Assembly: GCF_003403035.1 (NCBI RefSeq)
Contig: NZ_QURN01000001.1
Span: 124,001 to 188,000, forward strand
Direction: 5' to 3'
Origin: Mesorhizobium denitrificans
Lineage (GTDB): Bacteria > Pseudomonadota > Alphaproteobacteria > Rhizobiales > Rhizobiaceae
Length of the DNA: 64,000 nucleotides
The stretch's first letter is position 1, and each line of letters starts with the position of its first letter. Under the pieces are notes generated by a model. It ran no database searches. It was not told the origin of the DNA and saw only the letters and a program-made list of their open reading frames with translations. Shown piece after piece: positions 52,382 to 64,000 of the stretch. The position numbers were made by a program, and so were the translations under genes.

Positions 52382-54388
52382 TCAACTTGCAAGGCGCGGC
52401 CTGCCGCTAGCGGTGGCGATTATTTCGGCCTCGATGAACATGCGGCGGCCCTCAATCATGGAAGTGCGAACATCGTTCTCGACTTCGACCTCGACGGCGG
52501 CCGCGCCTGCCGTGACGGCGCGCCTCGCAGCCGTTTCGCGCACGAAACGATCCGCGGCAGACATGGCCGCATCTTCATCTGTGAAGTCTGTGAGATGGTC
52601 GCCCGCGGTGAGCCTGAAAATCCCCTCGCTGGGCTGGCTGACATGCGCCTGAACCTGCACGCGGACCTGACCGACGACTGCGCCGAGCGCATTTGCGACA
52701 TCGGCATCCGAGGGGACGATGCATTCATTGCCAACGAACGACGCCAGAGCTGAATAGTGCAGGCCAGCCGAGGCGCCAAGGCCGACCACTGGCCGGTCGA
52801 GCGAGACATTGAGGCGCGCGATACCAGCCTTGCCATTGAGCGAGCGCTGCACGATGTCATGCGCGACGGTGGACGCACCGTCGAATCCGTCTTCGGCGAA
52901 AGCCGTCTCCAGAATGGTTTCCGCAGAGGCGCGCGTTACGGCCGACAGCACGCGCAGCGAAATTTCCTCGCCGGATCCGGCGATGTGCTGGCCGCGACCA
53001 TCACGGCGGCGGGCAAAAAGCGCTGCGCCAAGTTGAGCGGCTTCGGCGTTCCAGTTGTTCTGCTTGCCAAGCACATGCGCGGCATCGGAGGGCGTGAAGC
53101 CGCACAGGTGAACCAGCCCGCGCGCGACCAGGCGATTGAGGGTCGCCATTTGGGCATTGCTCGCAAGCGCGCGGTCGATGGGAAGCGGCACATCGCCGAG
53201 CGAATCGTAGAGGCGCTTTTCCGCGGGATTAAGGCCGGTGGCGAGACGATCCGGCACGCCCGTTTTGACCGCAAACCGGCCATCCATGCGACCGGGATTG
53301 GCCGCCAGCGACTGACGCTCCAGTTCGCGCCGGATGGCATCAGGGTGTAACCGACCAGCCAGCGCCAGCGGCACCAGACGGCGAGGGCCGAGCAGGATGC
53401 GCGGGGCAAGTGCGCCTTCCTCCAGCGAAACCTCAGAGTCGCCGCCGAGGCCGAATGTGCGCATCGCGACCGCTTCAACCATCGTGCGGAAGCCACCGAC
53501 AGTCGCGCCTTCCGGGTCGAGACGCGGACGACCATTGTCGAGCACCGCGACGTCTGTCGTCGTGCCGCCAATGTCGGAAACGACAGCATTGTCGAGCGCA
53601 GTCAGGTGCCGCGCACCGACAAGGCTGGCGGCAGGGCCGGAGAGGATCGTTTCGATGGGGCGATGACGCGCAAAAGCGGCGGAGACGAGCGCGCCATCTC
53701 CACGAACGACCATCAGCGGCGCTGCGATTCCGCGCGCGGCCATGAAGCCTTCCGTTGCTTCAACGAGCCGGTCGATCATGGCGATGAGGCGCGCGTTGAG
53801 CAGCGTCGTCAGCGCTCGGCGCGGTCCGCCAAGCTTCGAGGTGAGCTCGTGAGAGGCGGTGACAGGCAGGTGCGCGATGGACCGGATGCGCTCGCACGCG
53901 GCGATTTCATGCGCCGGATTGCGCGTGGCGAAATAGGCGCAGACCGCGAAGGCCGACACGGCTTGCGACAGTTCCGGCAGCGCGGCGTCCAGAGCGGAAA
54001 GGTCCAGCGACGCGGGATTGCCGTGGACGTCGTGACCACCGGGGCAGAAAATGACCGGGTCCGAGCCAAGCGCGACTTTCAACCCGTCGCGCGACATTTC
54101 AGCATCGGAAAAGCCGATCATGACCAGCGCGACGCGCCCGCCTTGCCCCTCAACCAACGCGTTGGTGGCAAGCGTGGTGGACATGGATGCCAGCTTGATG
54201 GCCGACGGCGCGATGGACGATTGCGCAAGCACGGCATCGACCGCACCGGAAATGCCTTTCGCAAGGTCATAGCGTGTGGTGAGCGACTTTGCCTTGGCGA
54301 GAATCCCGCCCTTCTCGGACCACAACACCGCATCGGTGTATGTGCCGCCAGTATCGATGCCGAGAAAAACGGGAGATCGAGCCGCCAT
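52382..54388 (-). CDS. Solo hydantoinase/oxoprolinase family A-type protein
   Basis: A second HyuA-like ASKHA protein, 668 residues, with GIDTGGTYTDAVLW at 10-23, ILSGPAASLVG and SDIGGTTTDVAVLDNG in the middle. It has no B subunit next to it; gyrB lies upstream and glcB downstream (86-base gap). It shares only the general nucleotide motifs with the HyuA at 5 kb. The N-terminal half is like HyuA while the C-terminal third is more diverged. Substrate unknown; it may work alone or with an unlinked partner. Confidence 0.85.
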   Translation of the reverse strand: MAARSPVFLGIDTGGTYTDAVLWSEKGGILAKAKSLTTRYDLAKGISGAVDAVLAQSSIAPSAIKLASMSTTLATNALVEGQGGRVALVMIGFSDAEMSRDGLKVALGSDPVIFCPGGHDVHGNPASLDLSALDAALPELSQAVSAFAVCAYFATRNPAHEIAACERIRSIAHLPVTASHELTSKLGGPRRALTTLLNARLIAMIDRLVEATEGFMAARGIAAPLMVVRGDGALVSAAFARHRPIETILSGPAASLVGARHLTALDNAVVSDIGGTTTDVAVLDNGRPRLDPEGATVGGFRTMVEAVAMRTFGLGGDSEVSLEEGALAPRILLGPRRLVPLALAGRLHPDAIRRELERQSLAANPGRMDGRFAVKTGVPDRLATGLNPAEKRLYDSLGDVPLPIDRALASNAQMATLNRLVARGLVHLCGFTPSDAAHVLGKQNNWNAEAAQLGAALFARRRDGRGQHIAGSGEEISLRVLSAVTRASAETILETAFAEDGFDGASTVAHDIVQRSLNGKAGIARLNVSLDRPVVGLGASAGLHYSALASFVGNECIVPSDADVANALGAVVGQVRVQVQAHVSQPSEGIFRLTAGDHLTDFTDEDAAMSAADRFVRETAARRAVTAGAAAVEVEVENDVRTSMIEGRRMFIEAEIIATASGRPRLAS

Positions 54389-54413
54389 TCAGGTTCGCCG
54401 CAATCAGGCTGCG

Positions 54414-56900
<2,487 letters not shown>

Positions 56901-57060
56901 TCAGCCGAATCGAACATCCGAGGATTGCTCAGATATAGGCATTTTGGCCCTTTTTTCCAATAGTTTAGGCCATTTTCAGGGCAATCCCCGGTGGAAACCC
57001 GCCGCCGCTTGCGGCATCTCGGCATTTGCATGGCGATTGAACCGGTCCTAACTACACCGG

Positions 57061-58434
57061 ATGGACAACAAACCAGCTCCGTTTGTGCCGCCGGCACCGC
57101 AGCCGCGAACCTCGCCGCCATCGACGCTGGAAATGATACGGATCGTCTATCGCAACCCGCTCGAATTGTGGGGCGAACCTTCCTACAACGAACCGTGGAT
57201 TTCGGTGACCGGCATTGGCGGGCCGCTGGTGATTGCCAATGACCCCGGCCTGATACGGCATGTGCTGGTGGACAATGCCAAGAATTACAAGATGGCGACG
57301 GTGCGCCAGCTTATCTTGCGACCGATCCTGCGCGACGGCTTGTTGACGGCTGAGGGCGATGTCTGGAAGCGATCGCGTAAGGCGATGGCGCCGGTGTTCA
57401 CGCCGCGCAATATATTCGGCTTCGCGCAGCCCATGCTGAAGCGTTCGATTGCGTTTGCACAGAAATATGAGGGCGAGCCGGGTGTCGTGGACATCGCCCA
57501 CGACATGACGATGCTGACCTATGACATCTTGGCCGAAACGCTGTTTTCAGGAGAAATCGCAGGCGAGCCGGGCAGCTTCGCGCGCGAAATAGACCATCTG
57601 TTTGAGACGATGGGCCGGGTCGATCCGCTGGACCTGCTGCGCGCGCCGGAATGGTTGCCACGCGTTACCCGCATACGTGGCCGCAAGACGATGGCGTATT
57701 TTCGCAAGATCGTTTCGGACACGATGAATTTGCGGGTCGAAAGGCTGAAACGTGATCCAGCGGGCGCGCCGGAAGATTTTCTGACCCTGCTGCTGCGTGC
57801 GGAAGGTCCGGACGGGCTGACGCGGGCGGAAATCGAAGACAATATCATTACGTTTATCGGCGCAGGACACGAAACGACCGCGCGGGCCTTGGCATGGGCA
57901 TTGTTCTGCCTCGCCGAAGCGCCATGGGAGCGCGAGCCGATAGAAGCTGAGATAGATGCCGTTTTGGCGCGCGAACCAGACCCGACCAAATGGCTGGACG
58001 CGATGCCGCTGACGAGGGCGGCGTTTGAGGAAGCGCTCAGGCTTTATCCACCCGCGCCGTCCATCAACCGCGAGCCAATCGAGCCGGAGAAGTACAAGGA
58101 TTTGTATATTCCGCCGAAGGCTGCCGTGCTGGTAATGCCGTGGACGGTGCATCGCCATCGCAAGCTTTGGGACAGACCGGATGCGTTTATTCCGGCGCGC
58201 TTCCATCCCGAAAACAGGGACAAGATCGACCGCTTTCAATATCTGCCGTTCGGGGCGGGGCCGCGCGTGTGCATCGGTGCGGCGTTTGCCATGCAGGAGG
58301 CGATAATTGCGCTCGCAGTGCTGATGTCACATTATCGGTTCGACACGGTGGCCGAAACAAAGCCTTGGCCGGTTCAGAAGCTCACGACGCAGCCGCAAGG
58401 CGGCATACCCATGCGGGTAACGCCGCGCGCTTAG
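57061..58434 (+). CDS. Cytochrome P450
   Basis: Heme monooxygenase of 457 residues, soluble. The oxygen-binding I-helix is [11 protein letters not shown], the ExxR motif is EALR, and the heme-binding loop is [13 protein letters not shown] with the axial Cys. The family resembles the CYP genes conserved beside gyrB in Rhizobiales; a fatty-acid or similar hydrophobic substrate is possible but unproven. No ferredoxin partner is adjacent. Its stop overlaps the convergent yraN stop by 4 bases. Confidence 0.93.
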   Translation: MDNKPAPFVPPAPQPRTSPPSTLEMIRIVYRNPLELWGEPSYNEPWISVTGIGGPLVIANDPGLIRHVLVDNAKNYKMATVRQLILRPILRDGLLTAEGDVWKRSRKAMAPVFTPRNIFGFAQPMLKRSIAFAQKYEGEPGVVDIAHDMTMLTYDILAETLFSGEIAGEPGSFAREIDHLFETMGRVDPLDLLRAPEWLPRVTRIRGRKTMAYFRKIVSDTMNLRVERLKRDPAGAPEDFLTLLLRAEGPDGLTRAEIEDNIITFIGAGHETTARALAWALFCLAEAPWEREPIEAEIDAVLAREPDPTKWLDAMPLTRAAFEEALRLYPPAPSINREPIEPEKYKDLYIPPKAAVLVMPWTVHRHRKLWDRPDAFIPARFHPENRDKIDRFQYLPFGAGPRVCIGAAFAMQEAIIALAVLMSHYRFDTVAETKPWPVQKLTTQPQGGIPMRVTPRA

Positions 58435-58790
58435 TTGCCCTGAAAGATGTTCGGAACGTGGATTGGCCAGCGCCACGGCAGCACGGCAATCATATCGAAA
58501 CGCACCGACAGGCGGCCATAATCGCGCTGGCGCGAAAGCCAAAGATCGGCAGCGGCCTCAATGCGGCGTTCGGATTGGCGCGCGATTGCGTCCATAGCCT
58601 CGAGCAGCGACTTGCGCGCCTTGACCTCGACGATCAGAACCAGGTCGCCGCGTCGGGCGATAAGATCGATTTCGCCGAGCTTGGTGCGATAGCGGCGTGC
58701 GACAATGCGAAAGCCCTTGGCCATGAGCGCGAGCGAGGCAAACCATTCGCTGCGATGGCCACGCCGGTAAGCCCTGATCCGATCAGCCAT
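58431..58790 (-). CDS. yraN: YraN/UPF0102 endonuclease-like protein
   Basis: A 119-residue protein of the UPF0102 family with a restriction-endonuclease-like core: [26 protein letters not shown] contains the E...D...ExK-type residues. ATG at 58790 overlaps the rsmI stop by 8 bases; a GTG at 58799 is the alternative. The rsmI-yraN order is widely conserved. Physiological role uncertain (possibly Holliday-junction or DNA processing). Confidence 0.92.
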   Translation of the reverse strand: MADRIRAYRRGHRSEWFASLALMAKGFRIVARRYRTKLGEIDLIARRGDLVLIVEVKARKSLLEAMDAIARQSERRIEAAADLWLSRQRDYGRLSVRFDMIAVLPWRWPIHVPNIFQGN

Positions 58791-59679
58791 TCTTTTCACG
58801 CAGTTCCAACAGGCGACGATAAAGGTCGGGCTTGTGGCCGCCGGTCATGCGCGCGGCTTCTGCCGCTGCTTTGGATGCAGACATTTCGGCGGCGAGCGAG
58901 AGCAGCAGCGCGTCAGTGTCCTGTGCGGATGCGGGCTGAGCCACCGGCGGGCCGATGCAGACGACGATTTCGCCTCGGGGCTCGCCTTCCGCAGCATAGG
59001 CGGCAGCAAGTTCGACCAGCGTGCCGGTGCGCATTTCCTCGAATGTCTTGGTCAATTCGCGACCGATTGCGGCCTGTCGATCTTCGCCAAGCACGGCTGA
59101 CATTGCCGCGAGGCTTTCGGGTAAACGGCGCGGGGATTCGAAGAAAATCAACGTTGCAGGAACGTGGCGCAATTCTTCAAGACGGTTGCGGCGCTGGCCG
59201 TCTTTCGGCGGAAGAAAGCCGGCAAACAAGAATGCATCGGACGGCAGGCCGGAAGCGGTCAAGGCAGCGAGGACAGCGGAAGGACCGGGGATTGGAATAA
59301 CACGCAGCCCGCGCTCAAGCGCTTGCCCGACAAGCCGGAAGCCGGGGTCGGAAACGAGCGGTGTTCCAGCGTCTGAAACTAGCGCGACACTGCGGCCTTC
59401 TTCGAGTGCAGCTATGAGACGCGGGCCAGCCTCGGCGGCATTATGTTCGTGATAGGCGTATGGCTTTTGCCGAATGCCGTAGCGGTCGAGCAGGATGCGA
59501 GTGACGCGGGTATCTTCGCACGCGAGCACATCGACTGCGGCAAGCGTTTCCAGCGCGCGCAGCGTGATGTCGCCAAGGTTGCCGATGGGCGTTGCCACGA
59601 GATAGAGCGCGGGCGCGAGAGGGCGCGCGATAATCTCTGTCTGTCCAATCAGGTATGACTTATGTGCGGGTTCGCTCAT
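58783..59679 (-). CDS. rsmI: 16S rRNA (cytidine1402-2'-O)-methyltransferase
   Basis: SAM-dependent methylase of 16S rRNA position C1402. The 298-residue protein begins near MSEPAHKSY and has [20 protein letters not shown], the [12 protein letters not shown] loop, [14 protein letters not shown] and FESPRRL. The ATG at 59679 is family-like; in-frame starts up to 59796 would cover the region where a plus-strand promoter lies. Divergent from the 48-residue stress gene. Confidence 0.94.
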   Translation of the reverse strand: MSEPAHKSYLIGQTEIIARPLAPALYLVATPIGNLGDITLRALETLAAVDVLACEDTRVTRILLDRYGIRQKPYAYHEHNAAEAGPRLIAALEEGRSVALVSDAGTPLVSDPGFRLVGQALERGLRVIPIPGPSAVLAALTASGLPSDAFLFAGFLPPKDGQRRNRLEELRHVPATLIFFESPRRLPESLAAMSAVLGEDRQAAIGRELTKTFEEMRTGTLVELAAAYAAEGEPRGEIVVCIGPPVAQPASAQDTDALLLSLAAEMSASKAAAEAARMTGGHKPDLYRRLLELREKNG

Positions 59680-59746
59680 GTCTCTCTTTGGCATGGCAAA
59701 GGGCCGCATGAAAGCCTTGTTGCCGTCGAAGTTTTGCCGATCCAAA

Positions 59747-59771
59747 GGAACAAGGTCGGGCAAAGGCCGTT
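59747..59771 (+). promoter_or_regulatory. EcfG (general stress sigma factor) promoter of a small protein gene
   Basis: GGAAC at 59747-59751 and CGTT at 59768-59771, 16 bases apart, a perfect match to the EcfG consensus. It lies 24 bases upstream of the ATG at 59795 and has the same spacing as the promoter at 42893. Confidence 0.75.
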
Positions 59772-59794
59772 TCGAAGAAATCAGGGAGGCCAGC

Positions 59795-59941
59795 ATGTCG
59801 ACATTGCAGCATCAGGATGTGTTCGAGCCCTATTTTGCACGACCGGAAGAGCGCGACGAAAGCGCGCTCAAGCGGGCTTGGAAAAAGCGTGTGCAGGAAA
59901 AGTCCAAAAAGGACGACAGCAAGAGCGACGAAAAGCACTAG
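59795..59941 (+). CDS. Small basic protein (48 residues), stress-controlled
   Basis: Reads MSTLQHQDVFEPYFARPEER followed by a charged helix (ESALKRAWKKR) and a Lys/Asp/Ser-rich end. GGGAGG lies 5 bases before the ATG, and a consensus EcfG promoter just upstream. I do not recognise a family. The composition suggests a helical, highly charged, possibly nucleic-acid- or membrane-binding peptide; nothing more can be claimed. It is divergent from rsmI and convergent with hemW, 9 bases apart at the stops. A longer in-frame start at 59678 would lie upstream of the promoter and is rejected. Confidence 0.7.
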   Translation: MSTLQHQDVFEPYFARPEERDESALKRAWKKRVQEKSKKDDSKSDEKH

Positions 59942-59950
59942 GTCCTGACC

Positions 59951-61099
59951 CTAGCGCGCGAGGTCTGCGACAAGCGCATCCAGCACGATCATGCCCTGCT
60001 GCGTGGCGCGCAGGCGTGAGTTGCCGATGGGAGAAACGAGTCCTTCCTCCTGAAGAATGGCGATGCGCCTGCCGGACAGGCTGCGGCCAGATAATTGTTC
60101 GTAGCGGGCGAGATCGATGCCTTCGGTCAGGCGCAGGCCCATCAGCAGAAATTCATCCGCTTCTTCTTCGCGCGTGAGTACTTCGCCGCCGATAACGCCA
60201 TGACCGCGCGACTCGACCAGATCGAGCCAGTTTTCCGGGTTCTTTTCGGTGAAAGTGACGATGCGCCTGCCGTTTTCCATGAAGCGGCCATGCGCGCCGG
60301 GGCCAACGCCGACATATTCGCCATAGCGCCAGTAAATGAGATTGTGACGGCTTTCCGCACCGGGCTGGGCGTGATTGGAAATCTCATAGGCGGGCAGGCC
60401 GCGCGCGGCGGTGACTTCCTGCGTCACCGTATAAAGATCGGCGGCGTGGTCGGCATCCGGTATCTGGAATTTCTTCGCCGCATAGAGCGCGTGAAAGCGC
60501 GTGCCTTCTTCAATCGTCAGTTGATAAAGCGACAGATGGTCTGCTGCATGGCTGATGGCCTGCTCGAGTTCGGCAGCCCATGCGTCGGGCGTTTGGCCCG
60601 GACGCGCATAGATCAGATCGAAGGACAGGCGCGGGAAGATTTCGCGTGCGAGGCCGATGGCGTGAAGCGACTGCTCGACATCATGCAGGCGGCCAAGGAA
60701 GCGCAAGTCCGCATCGTTCAACGCCTGAACGCCGAGGGATACGCGATTGACCCCGGCAGCGCGATAGCCGCGAAAGCGCCCGGCCTCGACGGATGAGGGG
60801 TTGGCTTCCAGGGTAATCTCGATGCCGTCCGGCACATCCCAGTTACGGGCGACGGCGGCGAGAACCGCTTCAACCGTGCCCGGCAGCATCAGCGACGGCG
60901 TGCCGCCGCCAATGAAGATGCTGGAGACAGTACGCGGGCCGGTGCGCTCGCGCATGGTGGCAAGCTCGCGCTCGAACGCTTGCACAAAGCGCGGCTGGTC
61001 TACCGGCTGATGCCGAACATGGCTGTTGAAGTCGCAGTACGGGCATTTGGCCGCGCAGAACGGCCAGTGGACATAGACGCCGAAGCCGGGGTCGTTCAT
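59951..61099 (-). CDS. hemW: Radical SAM heme chaperone HemW
   Basis: Binds heme and inserts it into respiratory proteins; formerly called HemN-like. The 382-residue protein has the radical SAM motif CxxxCxxC near the N-terminus (CAAKCPYC), the GGGTPSL and LEANPSSVE segments and a C-terminal HemN domain. It lacks the N-terminal cysteine of true coproporphyrinogen oxidase HemN. It overlaps rdgB by ATGA. Confidence 0.93.
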   Translation of the reverse strand: MNDPGFGVYVHWPFCAAKCPYCDFNSHVRHQPVDQPRFVQAFERELATMRERTGPRTVSSIFIGGGTPSLMLPGTVEAVLAAVARNWDVPDGIEITLEANPSSVEAGRFRGYRAAGVNRVSLGVQALNDADLRFLGRLHDVEQSLHAIGLAREIFPRLSFDLIYARPGQTPDAWAAELEQAISHAADHLSLYQLTIEEGTRFHALYAAKKFQIPDADHAADLYTVTQEVTAARGLPAYEISNHAQPGAESRHNLIYWRYGEYVGVGPGAHGRFMENGRRIVTFTEKNPENWLDLVESRGHGVIGGEVLTREEEADEFLLMGLRLTEGIDLARYEQLSGRSLSGRRIAILQEEGLVSPIGNSRLRATQQGMIVLDALVADLAR

Positions 61100-61743
61100 G
61101 CCGATCCCAGTTTCGCGCGGGCGAATTTCTGGAACGCGCGAGCGCGATGCGACAGCGCTTCAGGCTGGCCCGGTTTCCAGCCATGCTTTTGTTCGGCGCT
61201 CATTTCGCCGAAGGTGACAGCATGGCCTTCGGGCATGAAAACCGGATCATAGCCAAAGCCGAGTTCACCGCGTGGCGGCCACACAAGCGTACCTTCGACC
61301 TCGCCACGAAAATATTCCGCGTCCCCAGCCGGATATGCGAGGCACAAGACTGCGACAAAGCGGCCCGTGCGCTGATCCGGTGACGTCGCGCCTGCGGCCT
61401 GCATCGCGTTTTCCGCGCGGGTCATGGCGCGAAGGAAATCGCGCTTGCCATTTTCGCCTTCCGCCCAATCGGCGGTGTAGACGCCGGGCTCGCCACCGAG
61501 CGCGTCGATCATAAGGCCGGAATCGTCCGAGAGCGCGGGCAGGCCGGTTGCGACGGCAGCGGCATGGGCCTTGATATAGGCGTTCTGCTCGAAGGTCGTG
61601 CCGGTTTCGTCAGGCTCCGGCAGGCCGTATTCCTTGGCGGATTTCGCTTCAAAACCGAATGGCGCGATGAGGTCGGCAATCTCGCGCAGCTTGCCCTCGT
61701 TGTGGCTTGCGACGACAATTTTGCGGGCGGACAGATCGTTCAT
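61096..61743 (-). CDS. rdgB: XTP/dITP pyrophosphatase (Ham1-type)
   Basis: Removes non-canonical purine triphosphates (ITP, XTP). The 215-residue protein starts near MNDLSARK and has [13 protein letters not shown], the metal-binding [11 protein letters not shown] and SDDSGL, and [11 protein letters not shown] with SHRARAF at the end. ATG at 61743 overlaps the VOC gene stop (ATGA); the in-frame extension to 61830 is inside the neighbour. It belongs to rph-VOC-rdgB-hemW, a common alphaproteobacterial order. Confidence 0.95.
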   Translation of the reverse strand: MNDLSARKIVVASHNEGKLREIADLIAPFGFEAKSAKEYGLPEPDETGTTFEQNAYIKAHAAAVATGLPALSDDSGLMIDALGGEPGVYTADWAEGENGKRDFLRAMTRAENAMQAAGATSPDQRTGRFVAVLCLAYPAGDAEYFRGEVEGTLVWPPRGELGFGYDPVFMPEGHAVTFGEMSAEQKHGWKPGQPEALSHRARAFQKFARAKLGSA

Positions 61744-62153
61744 TCGATTCCCCAAATGCGCGGCTCGGCAAACTCGATGGAATTGCCGGAAGGGTCGCGA
61801 AAATAGATCGAGCGGCCACCCTTCGGCCACTCAAAATCTGCTTCGATTTCGACGCTGGCGTGGCGAAGCTTTTGTGCCCATTGGTCGATTTCCGCGCCGG
61901 TGGCGGCGAAGCAAAGATGGCCGGGGCCAATTGCGCCGTGCGGCGGCACCGGAAAGCGAGCGTCCTTTGCAGGCGGGATGCGCGTTGCCTCCGCGTTGAA
62001 CAGCAACACGACGCTGTTACCACAGCGAAAAAAGATGTGCCGACCTTCGGCCTTGGCGAGAACCGGCAGGCCAAGGACATCACGATAAAATGCCTCGGCG
62101 GCATCCAGATCCGTCACATAAAGTGCGGCTTCGAGGATCGCCGAGGGTTTCAT
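61740..62153 (-). CDS. VOC/glyoxalase-like family protein
   Basis: A 137-residue protein of the vicinal-oxygen-chelate fold: [22 protein letters not shown] in the first half, then the [14 protein letters not shown] end with the metal-type Glu. Substrate unknown (lactoylglutathione lyase or bleomycin-resistance relatives). It is sandwiched between rph and rdgB with a 3-base gap and an ATGA overlap. Resistance or detoxification role is not implied by context. Confidence 0.9.
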   Translation of the reverse strand: MKPSAILEAALYVTDLDAAEAFYRDVLGLPVLAKAEGRHIFFRCGNSVVLLFNAEATRIPPAKDARFPVPPHGAIGPGHLCFAATGAEIDQWAQKLRHASVEIEADFEWPKGGRSIYFRDPSGNSIEFAEPRIWGIE

Positions 62154-62156
62154 GAC

Positions 62157-62873
62157 CTAGTTTACCGCCATTTTTTGCAGGTCGACCAGTCGGGTGATGC
62201 CCTTGCGCGCAAGTCCCATCAGCGTGGCAAATTGCTCTTCCGTGAACGGCTCGCCTTCTGCAGTACCCTGAATTTCGACAATGCCGCCCGTACCGGTCAT
62301 CACGAAATTCGCATCGGTGCCGGCAGAGGAGTCTTCCAGATAATCGAGGTCGAGAACGGGATGCCCATCATGAATGCCGCAGGAAATGGCGGCCACATGG
62401 TCTTTGAGCACTTTTTGCAGCGTAATCATCTGCCTTGTTTCCATCCAGCGCAGGCAATCATAAAGCGCAACCCATGCGCCTGTAATGGACGCTGTACGCG
62501 TGCCGCCATCGGCCTGAATGACGTCGCAATCGACTGTGATCTGGCGTTCGCCGAGCGCTTGAAGATCCACCACGGCGCGGAGCGATCGACCGATAAGGCG
62601 CTGGATTTCCAGCGTGCGCCCACCTTGTTTGCCGGACGCGGCCTCGCGGCGCATACGGTCGCCGGTCGAACGCGGCAGCATTCCATATTCCGCTGTGACC
62701 CAGCCCTTGCCAGCATTGCGCAGCCAGGAAGGGACCTTTTCCTCAAGGCTGGCCGTGCACAGGACATGGGTGTCGCCAAATTTGACGAGGCAGGAGCCCT
62801 CGGCATGTTTAGAGACGCCGCGCTCGAAAGATATTGCGCGCATTTCATCAAAATCGCGCTTTGAAGGACGCAT
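62157..62873 (-). CDS. rph: Ribonuclease PH
   Basis: Phosphorolytic 3'-5' exoribonuclease trimming tRNA ends. The 238-residue protein has [11 protein letters not shown] at the start, [14 protein letters not shown], the [14 protein letters not shown] segment and [19 protein letters not shown]. Complete by length. First gene of rph-VOC-rdgB-hemW on the minus strand, about 83 bases from the GNAT gene. Confidence 0.95.
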   Translation of the reverse strand: MRPSKRDFDEMRAISFERGVSKHAEGSCLVKFGDTHVLCTASLEEKVPSWLRNAGKGWVTAEYGMLPRSTGDRMRREAASGKQGGRTLEIQRLIGRSLRAVVDLQALGERQITVDCDVIQADGGTRTASITGAWVALYDCLRWMETRQMITLQKVLKDHVAAISCGIHDGHPVLDLDYLEDSSAGTDANFVMTGTGGIVEIQGTAEGEPFTEEQFATLMGLARKGITRLVDLQKMAVN

Positions 62874-62955
62874 GTGTTTTACCGCTATGTTCGGATTCGA
62901 TGCGGGCTTTTAGCCCCGACCCGCCCGAAGCGCAAAGGAAAAGGCCGGTTCTTCA

Positions 62956-63468
62956 CTATGCATGACGTTCAAGCTTAACGGCGGTCTTTCCCTTATATTG
63001 CGCTTCGCCATAGCGCCGGTAGCCGAGCTTGCCCGCCAAACGCAGCGATGGCGTATTTTCATAGTCGATGATGCAGACGGTTCGCTCAGGCGCGCGCGCC
63101 TCTTTCAGCCAGCTATGCGCTGCATCCGTGGCTTCGAATGCATAACCCTTTCCGTGAAACGCTGGCATGAACGCCCACCCAGCCTCGGGGTATGCGTCGA
63201 AATCGTCGCCAAGCCCGCGATGGAAGTCAGCCAGCCCGGTATTCCCGATATAGGCGCCGGTTTCGCGCAAAATGACGGCGAACATCCCGTAGCCCATCAA
63301 GGACCAATGCCCTGCATTGCGAAGGAGCCTTATCCAGCTGTCCTCGGGCGTCGTCGGCTGGCCAGTGCCGATATATCGCATGGCTTCGGGATCGGAATTC
63401 AATGCGTTCAAAGCATCGAAATCGGCAAGCACATGCGGGCGCAGAAGGAGGCGTTCCGTTTCAATCAT
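62956..63468 (-). CDS. GNAT acetyltransferase (RimJ/RimL type)
   Basis: A 170-residue N-acetyltransferase with the N-terminal ETERLLLRPHVLADFDALNALNSD, GNTGLADFHRGLGDDFD, PAFHGKGYAFEATDAAHSWL (acetyl-CoA loop) and DYENTPSLRLAGKLGYRRYGEAQY. Target unknown. Sits between rph and hrcA, genes that are often direct neighbours, so it may be an insertion in that pair. Confidence 0.9.
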   Translation of the reverse strand: MIETERLLLRPHVLADFDALNALNSDPEAMRYIGTGQPTTPEDSWIRLLRNAGHWSLMGYGMFAVILRETGAYIGNTGLADFHRGLGDDFDAYPEAGWAFMPAFHGKGYAFEATDAAHSWLKEARAPERTVCIIDYENTPSLRLAGKLGYRRYGEAQYKGKTAVKLERHA

Positions 63469-63574
63469 AAGGCGTTTTATCGCGTGGCCTCACGGTTTCG
63501 AACAGCCACGGCCGCTTAACGCTGCGGACCAGCATATTCTTGCCCACCGTGCAGAGATTTCTATATTGAGCATT

Positions 63575-64000
63575 ATGACAATGCCGATCAAAGACCCAAC
63601 ATTGCAAACGCTGGACATGCGCTCGCGCGATATTTTCCGGCGCATAGTCGATTCGTATCTGCTGGACGGTGAGCCGGTGGGTTCGCGCAACCTGTCGCGT
63701 ATGCTGCCATCGTCCTTGTCGCCCGCGACTGTGCGGAATGTGATGAGCGATCTGGAGCAGGCGGGCCTTATCTATGCGCCGCATATTTCGGCCGGTCGCC
63801 TGCCGACGCAGAAAGGGCTCCGCTTTTTCGTCGATGCCTTCATGGAACTCGGCGATCTGACAGATGAGGAGCGCCGCAATATCGAGACGCAGATGCTTGC
63901 ATCCGGTTCGGGCACCAGCCTTGAGCAAATGCTGACCGATGCGAGCCAGATGCTTTCGGGCATGTCGCGCGGTGCGGGCCTCGTGCTGGCGGCCAAGAAC
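63575..64000 (+). CDS. hrcA: Heat-inducible transcription repressor HrcA (5' part)
   Basis: Represses groE and similar operons through the CIRCE element. The first 142 codons are present and open to the window edge. The N-terminal winged helix (MRSRDIFRRIVDSYLLDGEPVGSR, PSSLSPATVRNVMSDLEQAGL, HISAGRLPTQKGLRFFVD) identifies it. Start MTMPIKDPTL at ATG 63575, or a second ATG at 63581. Whether grpE follows, as is normal, lies outside the window; a grpE is already present at 19.8 kb. Confidence 0.93.
   Translation, partial: MTMPIKDPTLQTLDMRSRDIFRRIVDSYLLDGEPVGSRNLSRMLPSSLSPATVRNVMSDLEQAGLIYAPHISAGRLPTQKGLRFFVDAFMELGDLTDEERRNIETQMLASGSGTSLEQMLTDASQMLSGMSRGAGLVLAAKN

Overview
The window reads as chromosomal DNA from an alphaproteobacterium of the Hyphomicrobiales (Rhizobiales), close to the Brucella/Ochrobactrum group. 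Signs are the gene blocks lptC-lptA-lptB-rpoN-hpf-ptsN, tsaB-rimI-plsC, cmk-rpsA, imuA-imuB-dnaE2 and rph/hrcA, an OlsB-type ornithine-lipid synthase, a plant-type (Fe-S) APS reductase, Ku/LigD, and promoter elements of the EcfG (GGAAC-N16-CGTT), RpoH and alphaproteobacterial LexA (GAAC-N7-GAAC) types. I see about 59 protein genes and no rRNA, tRNA, CRISPR array, transposase or prophage. No organism can be named from the sequence alone.

Layout. 1-4.95 kb: assimilatory sulfate/sulfite reduction (cysG with a cut-down methyltransferase half, DUF2849, cysI, cysH) and ferredoxin-NADP reductase. 5.1-16.6 kb: an accessory catabolic locus, with hyuA-hyuB on the plus strand facing a six-gene overlapping minus-strand operon (FAD subunit, fused Fe-S/molybdopterin hydroxylase, 6-hydroxynicotinate-reductase-like protein, ApbE-like UPF0280, DUF1185, MarR), and a divergent nicotinamidase (pncA). 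Both units carry the same palindrome, TTnGTATACnAA, upstream. 16.9-20.9 kb: rpsA, cmk, a 59-residue unknown, grpE and a GAF protein. 21.0-26.7 kb: the SOS mutasome imuA-imuB-dnaE2 behind a LexA box. 26.7-34.99 kb: TRIC-type channel, olsB, a hybrid histidine kinase, nth, DUF2244, an AraC/MGMT fusion, ribokinase and nucleoside hydrolase. 35.1-41.0 kb: hsp20, DUF1150, ptsN, hpf, rpoN and lptBAC. 41.5-46.8 kb: cysK, then a stress/NHEJ island (DUF892 with an EcfG promoter, ku, ligD). 47.2-64 kb: aldo/keto reductase, plsC, rimI, tsaB, glcB, a solo hydantoinase/oxoprolinase A subunit, gyrB, a P450, yraN, rsmI, a 48-residue EcfG-driven protein, hemW, rdgB, a VOC protein, rph, a GNAT acetyltransferase and the 5' part of hrcA.

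How the genes work together. The most interesting unit is 5.0-16.6 kb. It combines a molybdenum hydroxylase, a ring-reducing Fe-S protein, an ATP-dependent lactamase pair and a nicotinamidase, but no oxygenase. I infer an oxygen-independent, reductive route for a pyridine carboxylate such as nicotinate, of the kind known biochemically in Azorhizobium and Eubacterium, with two family-of-unknown-function proteins as candidate maturation or accessory factors. The rest is mostly core genome. Its noteworthy details are the truncated CysG, grpE lying 44 kb from hrcA, three copies of a roughly 150-bp inverted-repeat element, and two EcfG promoters.
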